Positions 1-10,800 of a DNA stretch of 64,000 nt are shown in pieces (the first letter of the stretch is position 1; each line of letters begins with the position of its first letter). A model generated the notes under the pieces. It was given only the letters and a program-made list of their open reading frames with translations, did no database searches and was not told the DNA's origin. This stretch comes from Didymodactylos carnosus (Eukaryota > Rotifera > Eurotatoria > Philodinida > Philodinidae), in assembly GCA_905250885.1 (NCBI GenBank), contig CAJNOQ010000153.1, positions 1 through 64,000 on the forward strand. The letters are read 5' to 3'. A program made the position numbers and the translations under genes.

Positions 1-439
1 TTTCTTTTATTTTTGATGAACCTTGACCAGATTTATTTTGTAAAGCTTCTAATTCTAATTGTAATTTACGATTTTGTGCTTCTAAAAATCGTACTTTTTC
101 AACGTATTGAGCAAATTTATCATTCAACTGAGATAATTCCCGTTTTTCACGTTCACGTGTTTCATTTACGGCAACCAAAGCTGATGCACCACGATTTGGA
201 CGTAATGGAATGCCAGCAATTCCTAATCCAGCAATACTTGCTAAACCGCCTATTCCGGCACCGATGCTACCACCACCAAATCCACCACTTGAAGAATAAG
301 ACTGGTACATTCGTGTCATAATCCCTCCTGGTCCTGCCGAACGACGTTGAACATTAGTCGAACGTGGTGTTATCTGTGATTTATAGGAACTGTAGGAAGA
401 GTTAATTTTTTGATAATCGTCATCGTATTGTGGTTGCAT
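1..439 (-). CDS. Intermediate filament protein, N-terminal part (runs off the left edge)
   Basis: Reading leftwards from the ATG at 439-437, an open frame of 146 codons reaches the window edge without a stop. The first ~100 residues form a Ser/Arg/Gly-rich head containing a Gly-rich run (GGFGGG and GIGGL repeats). The start of coil 1A follows, with the family signature LNDKFAQYVEKVRFLEAQNR, the most conserved segment of intermediate filament rods. The head phosphorylation sites typical of the family are plausible, as the head is rich in Ser, Thr and Arg. The rest of the rod and the tail lie outside the window. It is a paralogue of the gene at 2349-3908 on the same strand, so the two form a tandem pair. 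A cytoplasmic filament subunit is the likely role. A lamin is less likely because of the Gly-rich head, but the missing tail means this cannot be settled here. Confidence 0.9.
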   Translation of the reverse strand, partial: MQPQYDDDYQKINSSYSSYKSQITPRSTNVQRRSAGPGGIMTRMYQSYSSSGGFGGGSIGAGIGGLASIAGLGIAGIPLRPNRGASALVAVNETREREKRELSQLNDKFAQYVEKVRFLEAQNRKLQLELEALQNKSGQGSSKIKE

Positions 440-2348
440 TTTTGAATTCTTATTATCAACTAATATATTTTCTAAATTGATATGATATATTGGATAAGAA
501 ACTTTGTTAAAATATGTTGTTCACACACAAGAAGCAACTATATAAATGAGAGACCATGCACAATTTTATAATAACGACTGTTGTTCTTTCTTCGCTTTCT
601 ATATATATTTCTTTTTATTTTCGTGCTTTTTCTTGTGTGGTTGGTGATACATGCAAAAAGTGAATCAACCACTCAATACTGTGCGTTATAGTGTGCACGC
701 ATATACATACAACATGCAAAAACTAGAATACATACATCGATAGCAGGGAAAGAGGGAAATAATATGTTCTCCGAAGAAGAAAATGTTCTATCTTTTTTCT
801 ATTTAGTCGTTCTTTTCGTCCGATACTTCGTTCTGAGCTATAGTGTATGTTTAAACAGAGAGGATTTTTTTCTGTTCACATACTAAGGCGTTTTTTTTTT
901 TGTTGTTGTTGCCGAGTTAGGTCAAAATATTCAGAACATATATCATCTCCTGTACATTCTTTTAAATATGAAGAGATTCTTTCTATGTCTTTGAGTAGCA
1001 GATTAAATTAGAGAGACAAAGAGAGAGAGAGAGAGAGTGTGAAATAACCTAAAGCAAACAACAGAATGATTATCATACATGCACTATTTATAAATGTCAT
1101 TAGATAAATTGTACCAGTCGAGAATAGGCTAAAATAACATCTTTCCTAGTGGGATTGTCGTCGTTTCTCTCAGTTCAGCTCAACTAGATATTCATTTTCA
1201 TACTGCGCACTCATCTGTTAAAGATATTTTTCTATAATCCTTTTGTCGTGTTTTTTTTTCATATAAGAAAATTGTTACTAAAACGTTTACACCTTTTTCA
1301 TCATCAAACAGCAAAAGGCAAAATTGATTGAATATCTCTGTGCTTAGCGCATACGTCACGAGGCAATAATTTATTCTGAAGCTAGAATATTTTAGGATAT
1401 TGTGGTAGAAAGACGGATAAACTTCCTGCACATGAGACTGACGTTATACCGGTGATCACTCTTTTAAATTCCTGTAGCAGCTAAATTAATGCACATTTTC
1501 TTTGTCGAAATTCGGAAGCTGTCAAATATTTTTGTTATTTATTGACGGTTTTAGGTGATATCGCGGGAGAATATGCATTATTTACACTAATGATTCGATC
1601 ACAACCCATGACATTCTCTCGTTATTTTCTGTTCATGTTTTTCTTCTTGCTGTATTAACCTGCTGTAAAAAAATAAACGTTTAGCTTTTAGGTTAACTCT
1701 TCGCACGGTTAATGAATATATAATAAAAGTTAGCAAGTAGAGAGAAATAATGATGTACAAATATATTATTCAAACAAATCTTTATATTTAACGAGATTAT
1801 ATTTTTTCGTGTACAATGTTTTTAATAGTCGATATTGTTTGTATATTTTTTCTTAATATTCATGTAAACGAAAAATGATCTATTCTACATAACTGATCTG
1901 TTTAGAAATAAATACAACATATAGACAATAGTTCAAATATGAAATCAGTTTTTGATGCTGATCAATGATGATTTAAATGATGTCTTGATATTATTTGATA
2001 AATCATTCATCCGTTTCAAACATAAGAATCATTGTAGTTTACTTGTTATAATAACTTAAGCAAAAGTTCTGAAAAGAACATGTATCATTATGTAAATGAA
2101 AATACGTCAGAGAAAAAATCAATTTGAAATGAATATATGTCTTAAGAAATATTTTTCTCTAATAGTATGGATCATCTTAAGATCCTAAGTATGATTCTAT
2201 TTTTAAGTAAACGCTGAGTATATAATATAACTATCGAGTTCATGAACCAAGTGAAATAAATGATAAAAGCATTTTCAAAGCATGATAGATCAATCATAAT
2301 AAAGCAAAATCTACTGAATCTACATTGTTTAATATTTAGTGACAATGT
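440..2348. other. Intergenic region between the two intermediate-filament genes
   Basis: This holds the 3' flank of the gene at 2349-3908 and the upstream region of the gene starting at 439. It is AT-rich, with a short GA microsatellite near 1018-1038. No frame shows homology or splice-linked exons that I can recognise. The promoter of the left gene should lie just right of 439, but I see no TATA element I would defend. Confidence 0.5.
1018..1038. repeat. GA dinucleotide microsatellite
   Basis: A run of GA dinucleotides within an AT-rich spacer. Simple-sequence repeat with no coding context. Confidence 0.7.
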
Positions 2349-3908
2349 TTATCGTAATGGTGATGCTGATCGTGAATGTCCAGGAGATTTACCACCTGCA
2401 CCTGATGAATACGATGTTGCATATGTGACTTCGCGAATATTATAATTATTTCCACCACTACCACCCGATTTCATTAATCTCAAATTAAGATTATCTAATA
2501 ATGATCTTCCACGATTCATTATTTTTTCTGCTTCTTCCGCAAAATGTCTTAGACCTACTTGATTTCCACCACCTTCTAATAATAAACGATAACGTCGAAT
2601 TTCTTCCTCTAATGTTGTTCGATATTTTTCTAAATCGACAATAAATCCTTTCAAACGATCAATTTCCTCTCGATAACGTTTTTGCTCATCTAGAAGACGT
2701 TGATCTTCTTGATATTGGTGTGTTTGTAATTGTTGTCTAATGTCATTTATTTGTCGATCTAATTCATTATTTTCCATTTGTAAATTACTTAAACGACCAC
2801 GTACATCTGTAACACTGCGCGTTATTTCACGTATTTTTTCTGTTTGCCATTGTGATTCAATTTGTGGTTTCGGTTGATGATATTCAATCAATGCACTAAC
2901 TTTTGCTTGATAATAGTTTTGTAATTGTTGCTGTTGTTGTTCTGTTAATGCTTCAAATTGTTTTCGTATTTCACGTATAGCTTGTGATAATTCAGATTCA
3001 AAAAATGGCGCTGGATCTACATTGGCAATGGCCACTTTTGAACGCAATTGATCAACATCAAATTTATGAGCGGTATCTAGTACCTTCAATTCTTGTTCTA
3101 AAACGGTTTTCTCAGCAAATAATATTTGTTTTTGTGTTGCTTCGTTGGCTATTTCTGATATCAAATTGGCAACATCCATGCGTATCCGTTGTAATTCACT
3201 GTTATATAAAGCAATTTCATCATCATTATCACTAATAACTTTACGTATTAATTCAATATGTTTTTCTAAATCCATTATTTTTTCTCGTAATTGTTTCAAT
3301 TGTTGTTTTGTTTGTTGTATTTGATCTGGACGTTGAACAGATTGCAAACGTTGTTCAGCTTGTTTCAAACGTTGCTCTGACTCTTGACGTTTATTTTGAG
3401 ATGATCGAATATCATCGTCCATTTTCTTTAACGTATCATCAGCTTCTTTTTTCTCACGTATAATAATTTCTCGTATACGTTGCATACCAATCCCCTTTTT
3501 ATTACGAATATTATCTAAATCCCGACTCAGTTTACGATTAACAGCTTCTAAATAACGAATTTTACCAATGTATTCGGCAAAACGATCATTCAGTTCTGCT
3601 AATTGACGTTTTTCTTCAACACGTTGACTTGTAAACGGGACCAATGACAGATAATCACCACCCATTGAACTTGAACCACCACGTAATGGTACAGCACTAC
3701 TTGATACCGATTGTGATACACTCATTCTTGATGTAACACTTCGATTTCCACCACCTAAATTTTTAACCGGTCGTGTGATAATAACTTGTCTCGGTTGTAT
3801 TGCCGACATGTATCCGACAGAAAAGTCCGAGATTTGACCCGTTTTTGGTACCATTGAATTATCAGCCGTATAGTACTCTTCACGTTGTACATCATAAATT
3901 GTAGGCAT
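2349..3908 (-). CDS. Cytoplasmic intermediate filament protein, single exon
   Basis: A 519-residue protein from one uninterrupted exon. Residues 1-102 form a Ser/Gly/Arg head. Coil 1A begins near residue 103 with LAELNDRFAEYIGKIRYLEA, a clear match to the helix-initiation signature. The rod is a heptad-rich coiled coil with Gln/Glu/Lys-rich linkers. The helix-termination motif is near residues 430-447 (LEEEIRRYRLLLEGG). The rod is about 345 residues, near the length of the long, lamin-like rods of protostome filaments (which carry an extra six heptads in coil 1B) and longer than vertebrate cytoplasmic rods. The tail is only about 72 residues, Gly/Ser-rich, with no lamin-tail domain, no CaaX box and no obvious nuclear signal, so a cytoplasmic filament subunit is the best reading. 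The lack of introns is unusual beside the intron-rich genes to its right. The start ATG is followed directly by head-like sequence. Confidence 0.93.
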   Translation of the reverse strand: MPTIYDVQREEYYTADNSMVPKTGQISDFSVGYMSAIQPRQVIITRPVKNLGGGNRSVTSRMSVSQSVSSSAVPLRGGSSSMGGDYLSLVPFTSQRVEEKRQLAELNDRFAEYIGKIRYLEAVNRKLSRDLDNIRNKKGIGMQRIREIIIREKKEADDTLKKMDDDIRSSQNKRQESEQRLKQAEQRLQSVQRPDQIQQTKQQLKQLREKIMDLEKHIELIRKVISDNDDEIALYNSELQRIRMDVANLISEIANEATQKQILFAEKTVLEQELKVLDTAHKFDVDQLRSKVAIANVDPAPFFESELSQAIREIRKQFEALTEQQQQQLQNYYQAKVSALIEYHQPKPQIESQWQTEKIREITRSVTDVRGRLSNLQMENNELDRQINDIRQQLQTHQYQEDQRLLDEQKRYREEIDRLKGFIVDLEKYRTTLEEEIRRYRLLLEGGGNQVGLRHFAEEAEKIMNRGRSLLDNLNLRLMKSGGSGGNNYNIREVTYATSYSSGAGGKSPGHSRSASPLR

Positions 3909-4806
3909 TTTTATTCAATATCTCAGTACGATAAACCACTCGAATTTGTATTGAACAATATTCGATGTTCGATAGTAATAATAACTATCTTCTCTACCTT
4001 CCAAATATGTAATAGAAGGAGAGAAATAATATGTTTGTATGTACGTTATTGTATGATGTCTCGCAAATCACTCATTACACAAAATTGAAAAGTTTTTCTA
4101 GCCGATTATAAAAAAATTTTTCGATTATAAATGAAAAGAAAAGTTCTTTTCTTTCTAATGACTTTATTTATAGTTGATTGCGGTTTTAACAACTGATTCG
4201 AGGTTATCAGACAAATTTTTTTCACATTTTTATTTTTAGTTTTATGTGGGATTTTTTATGATTATTATCACTATTTGATTCTACATTAGATTCAATTAAT
4301 CACTTTGATTTTTTTTCAACAATATTTGGCGAACGCCCACTTTTTTGTTTCTTACATATTAATCTTAGAAGGTATAAATGCCAGGAGGCGGATGATCAGA
4401 AACCACAGTACGAATGAGTATAATAAGGTATTATTAGATCATGCATCGTGCTTGAAAATTTGTTAAGAAGAAGCGTACACACAAAACCACAACATGTTAT
4501 TTAATCACAAGAATATCATGCAGTTTAAATGTTATAATCAAATATCTATATTACAGCAAAACATGTACTAGATAGACATAATGAGAATATCTTACCGTGT
4601 GTTTGAGTGAAAAATGAATGCGCAGATATTTGTTCGATGTCTATGAAGAGAATGGAAATACTTTTCTATTCATAATATATCTGAGCCTTTTTTATGTTAA
4701 TAGTAGAACAGTTTAAAGTTAGGAGAAGAACTGACATCTATAACAGAGTGGACGAAGAAGTCCATATCTGTGAGAACTAAAGTATTAAGTATTAGCACAT
4801 GGTTTG
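3909..4806. other. Intergenic region upstream of the intronless filament gene
   Basis: It separates the start of the filament gene (3908) from the stop of the PDZ-like gene (4807); both are on the minus strand. It should contain the filament promoter and the 3' UTR of the PDZ-like gene. It is AT-rich; I see no repeat with clear ends and no RNA gene. Confidence 0.45.
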
Positions 4807-7800
4807 TTAAGATTGAAACAAGATTGTAAGGTGGACATCTACACTGTTATTAAATTCTACTTTTTTGTACTCACATGCACCAATGTCTGATGTTGTTGTT
4901 GACAATGTATTCAATTGTGGCATATTTTGCATATCAGTAATTCTAGATTGAGTGGGCGAATCTAACGTTTTTCTCAAGTTCAACGTTATCAGACTTGTAC
5001 TTGTTGGTGCTTGCAGTACAACAGATGATCGACCAGATATATCTCTCATTTCACTCTCACTGTAGGTTGACGATGATACCGGATCAAATGGCAATGTTTC
5101 ATCAAAATCATGATTACTAGCGTAAAAATCTGACTTCAATGGATTTGAAAGTTTATTTATTTGACTATCAACATTTTCGCTTGCAGTCTGATAGTCATCA
5201 ATATTATTTTTATAACGACGTATACATTCTTCGAGTTTTTCTACGACACTGTTTGTATCCGGATCTCTTGTTATACGTCGATAACCATATTCTTCGTACA
5301 ATTTTTCGGGTTGTTCAACAATATTTTCATTGATCGACTGCTGAGCAAAAGGTTTTTGTGTAATATTAATAGTTAAAGTCATCGGTGTTAGATTATTAGA
5401 ATAATCACCAATATTATTTGACGATGATGTAGAGTTAGTTTCTTGAAATACAGATTGTTTAGGCTGTTGAACATTTTCGTCTTCTTTTACTGTACCGAAT
5501 ACTTTTGGATAAGTGTATTTTGAACCAATTAGAAATGTATCGCCAACAATTTGTGACAGATGATTGACTTGAAATTGCTCGTCTTCTGCTTTCAATGGCA
5601 ATGATTGTTCTTGTTTATCATTAATTTCATTAATGATTGATTTTAGATTTTCTACTATCAATTCTTGTTCAAATATCTTTGTTGGCTGTTTTTCATTAGC
5701 TAACGATGATGACTTTGTCCATGTTGTTTTGCTTGTTAGAGTTGATGCAGTTTTATGATGTTCCATAATTTCACTGACTATGTTTGACAAGTTAGCATGA
5801 GAAACTTGATCGACTAAATCGTAGGATTGCTCATTATTTGATGTTATAGAGTGATTTTGTATAGAATGCTGATAAATATGCTCGACTAGGTTTGCTAGAT
5901 TATGAACATTATTTTCTGTTGAAATATCAATCAGTTTTTTGCTGTTTTTACGAGTAATAACATCGTCATCGTACATTAGAAGTAAATTGTTGACGTTCGT
6001 TGATAATATTGGTTTTTGAGAAAGTGTCGTAATAGAACTGACTAGAGCAGTCAAATTTTCTGATTCGGTGTTTGCTTCTTTCTCATGACTTTCCCAAATA
6101 ATATCGGTCATCTCTACAGTTGGCATCGCGAGATCATCGTCAACAAAATGTAGATTATTTATATATTCAGATGGTTTTGATTCAAACTCGTTTGGTATAG
6201 ACATATCGTCGTCAATGGTTGAAATAACATTTGTTGAATTGTACACTTTATACAGTTGATGATAATTATGACTTGAAAATGGATTGATTATTTTTTCTAA
6301 ACTCTGCATTTTATCCGTCTCTGTTAAATGATTTATATTTTGAACAATAGTCGTCAAAGCATTAACAGTGGTTGGATCTTGATGATACCGCTGCATTTCG
6401 TCCTCCGATTTGGAACTACTATTTTTGTCGAATAATTTTCTCTCTGATCCCTCAGGTGATAGTCTTCTTTGTGATAAAAATGCAAGATCATTTATTTGTA
6501 AAATTATTCTAGATAAATTATCGTTTTGAGACTGGATAGATATACCTTCTTCTGTGAACGATGTGTTTGTTGTATACTGGTCAGTGTTACTTATTTCGGA
6601 TAATTCTTTGACATTTTGTTTATCGTCTTGAATCGATTTTATAATGTCACAAATATTTTGGGTATTAACGTGTTCAGTTCGATTTATTTCGTTTATCTGT
6701 TGAATTAGAGAACTTAAATTATTCGTCATTGATAATGTAGACTCTGATTCAACGGTAGTCGGGGATGCTAATGCATCGTAGAAACTATCCTCGGCTGACG
6801 TAAACGACTCGTATATATCGAATTTAGTTTGTTTTAACGTACTATCACTTGTATCATTATCAGTTGACGCGGTAGAATGTAAACGTTGATTTTCTTGTTT
6901 TTCGCGAATATTACTATATGCCCTTACTGATTTTTTTCTAGTACTGTTACTCGCAGCTGTATGATACGAATATTCTCCATTTAATGATGTTGCTTCTAAA
7001 TCTAATATACTGTGAAATTCTGTTTGACTTAATGTAGGCGTCTTTTTATCTTGAATCGGCGGTGTTGTACTCCCATATGAAAGATCCTAAAAATATTCAT
7101 AAAATTTTTAAAAAGCTATGATTTAACACATCAGCATTGCTATTTTTCATCAGCAGAGTAAGCAATCCACTGTAAATTAGTTTCAATAAAACTTACATCA
7201 AATCCGATGATTGTTGGAGAAAGATGTTCGGACTCATTAGTTGAAGATTGATTTTCTTTTTGTACATCTACATATTTAAAATCCGTTGAGTTCATTGTTA
7301 GTTTTGACTGATGCCAATGTTCATCTATGTTATATAATCGATCCATATATGGTTCTAAATACATTCCATTTAATCCTGGTGTGGTCCAGTTACTTTTGAT
7401 CGTAGAGTCTTGTTCAGATGAATTTGGCGATAAATCGATGAAAGCTGACTTTTCTAGTTTTTGTTTTTTATCGTGTATAGTATTTGTTTTTTCAGACAAA
7501 TTCATTTCGATTTTTATCGCACTTTTCGTGTCTTGTATACTCTGAACAAAACCTTTTTGTTCTTCAGTTGGCGTTCCTGAAAACGTGATTGGATTCGCTT
7601 CAGTTACATAAATTCGTGCATTGTCATATAGCGGCGATCCAAGAGATGTTCGAAAACTACCTTTTATCAAATTAAGAGGAATATTGAGCTCTTCTTCGAC
7701 AATCGGTTTTAGAGATAAGTCTTCAGATGGTGAAGAAATATTTATGTTATTTCTATTCTCTATTTGTTTGTCGATCGATGAACGTGGTTGTTGAGTGTCT

Positions 7801-10800
7801 AGTCGTGGATTTGATAAACCAGTTGATAAAAAAGGATGTGAATGAACTTGTTTTTTGTTGATTTTCCCACCATCTGTATCAAGACGAAATTTTGGTAATG
7901 GGCATTCAAATTTATTTTTAACAGTTTTACTTTGTCCATTCGATAAAGTTTGTTCGAACGAGGTCTCAAAGTCCCAATTACTTTTTGACGTAAAATCTGT
8001 TCGTTTTACAAAATAAGTATCAGGTTTGGAAATCGATAAAGAGAGATTTTCATCCCAAGCATCGATCGGCGGTTGATGATGTTGTATAGTATATGGTGTC
8101 CAAATATTTTCTTTTAAAGGATGAGTTTTTTCATCTAACTCACCGTATAATTCGCGTATTTGATCTTTTGAATAACTTTGTACAATTGGTAAACGATATT
8201 TGAATTCAGTCTCATTTGATATTGAGTTGATATTATGTGAAATTTGTGAGGAAGCATTTGCTGCTTCATAGGCAATTTCACGTCCACGTAGAATAACAGT
8301 TTCATCATATTGACGAACGGGATTTGAATGATGTGTATAAATATTACAACCATCCGTCATCGGTGTTGTCTGAGGTTCTCGACGTGATTTTTGAAATTTT
8401 TCGAATAACAAGTCAGAATATCTAAATAAATAGTAATCAAAGTAACACTTCGGATTGTTCAAAGAATCCCATTAGTCCGAGCGATTCCATGGGAAATCTT
8501 CCAACATATACAAAAGTTCGTGGAGTAAACGCAAAAAATTTTGCAGGATTTTTTGCTACTATTTTAGTTAGAAATTTCAGACTTACTTTCTTATTCTTAA
8601 GATTTTTAGAATTTTCCAGAAAATTATCATAAGAAATAACGATCTATGACTTTTTCAGTATTCTAATTATTTTATCTAACCATTTGGTAATATTCTGAAA
8701 TTTTCTCGTCCAGATGTAACTGTATTTTTCTAAAAACTTGTGTTCAGTTGATTTATCTCTTTTTCTCAATGAAAGTAAATATTAACGCGAGAGTTAATGT
8801 GGCCAGAAAAGCACTTGAACGATGATAGATGAAGATATTGGAGTTGCGTAGATTTTTAGGGGATGTCTGACGGTTCGAATTCAACTGTTAATCCTTTGGG
8901 GCCGGTGTTACATACGTTGTACTACCTATTTCTCAGCAGAGAATAACTTTTGACAGCAAGCAGCTAGAGAGCTTCGGTTTTCGGCATGCGAAAGAAAAGA
9001 CTTAGGGACATGTTTTGGCAAGTAAAATAATTTTCAGAAGAGTTTTTCGAAACAGGTTTTCCAGGAGATATTTGAAAAACCAGGTTGTGTGTAAAGTTCG
9101 GACATTGCATCGAATTTCCTACGAACCACAGGACAGGTACTCGGCGACTATTGGCAGCCTTGAAAACTGCTGATGATCTTAAGTAATGTCCGGCGATTAA
9201 TGTTTAAGATCGATTACCGGATTATAGATAATCGATCATGCTGAGTCTCGTGGTAATATTTGTTTCGAAAAAGCTTTAAAAATCTAGCGAAAAGCGATTT
9301 TTACGAAAATTTGGTTTTGAAGCTGTTTTCACCTAATATTGAAAAATTCACTATTCACTCAAAAAACATTAGAACAAGTTTAGAACTTCAGGATATCGTT
9401 AATTTTGTCCACTAAACGTGATTATAAGGGCTCATTCTTAACTGAGATCACTTTTTATAATTAAAGAAATAAAACTGATCTCAGTTTGGAAATGGCATAT
9501 TCTATCCATTTTGAAAAATGATCTCAGTTTGGAAAATGAGCTTTTAGTTTCTATTTTATTAAAATATGGATTCATAAATTGTATATAATATAAATTATAT
9601 ATACTAGATAAAGTGAAGTGAAGGCTTTATAGCTTGTAGATTCCGAAGCAGATTTTCGAAATCATTTTGATTTGATTGGTATGAGACCACGTACGAATGT
9701 ATCACGCTCAGTTAAATTGAAACACATTCTAATCTATGGGCGTGGATAAATTATATTAAAGGGTCAGAAGAGTCCGTAATGGTACGATATGAACAAGAAC
9801 AACGTCAACAAAGAAGTACATGTCTCAGAAAGGCAAGATCAATACATAATGATGCTATATTGATTGCTGCCAAACAAAATTATATGTGTGGTCATATAGA
9901 TCTAGAAGATTTACAGAAATTGTTAAGAGCATTAAGTCATCGTTACATCAGAGTGTTTGAGAATTCAAAAGACGACGATGAATATGAAGCAAAACAATGA
10001 GGATGACAAAGTTAATTATGTCGACAGACGTTATGTGTTTTTGCTGGGATTTTTTGTTTTTTTTGTTTTATCCTTTTTTTATTAAATGTGCACGACGTGA
10101 TCTAGCGAACTACACTACGTAGGAAACTTCTGAAAACGGGAGGATATCAATGCGCGTTTTATTTTCAAACACAAGTCTAGATTCGGCGCCATAAGCTACA
10201 CAAGTAGAACTAAAATGTTTTTTGGACTTAGAAACTTTTCGTACTGAGATCATTTTTTTCTTAATAGAAAAATCGTTTTCCAAACTGATATCACTTTTCA
10301 AAATGGATAGAATATGCCATTTCCAAACTGAGATCAGTTTTATTTCTTTAATTATAAAAAGTGATCTCAATTAAGAAGCCTCGGATTATAAATCAAAAAA
10401 CTGGAAAAAGCATATTGTTGTTACCGGATTTTCTACAAATCCTCGCGGAAAATCTTAGAGTTTTGTAAAATCACTTTCTTGATCTCCTATAAACAGAATA
10501 CAGAAGAGCCTCAGTAATCTACATTCTGAAGTTTTGAACTTGTTGTGATGTTTTTTCAGTGAATAATGAATTTTTTAATATTAGGTGAAAACAGCCTGAA
10601 AACCGAAATTTTCGTAAAAATCGCTTTTCGCTAGATTTTTAAAGCTTTTCCGAAAATACATATTTCTCACGAGACTCAGCATGATCGATTACCTACGATC
10701 CATCAGTTTTCAAGGCTGCCGGTTACCAGTCCTGTGGCTGTGTAGTAGTCCCCGGGTACCAGACCTGTGGCTCGTAGGAAATCTGATACAACGCCCAAAG

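Noticed and set aside
8435-8462. Possible non-ATG start for the exon ending at 7197
   Set aside because: An in-frame TTG lies here, but a TTTAG acceptor at 8423-8422 joins in the right phase with the exon at 11363-11576, so this stretch is better read as intron.
8868-8885. GGTTCGAATTC, resembling a tRNA T-loop
   Set aside because: No acceptor stem, D-arm or anticodon arm can be drawn around it on either strand.
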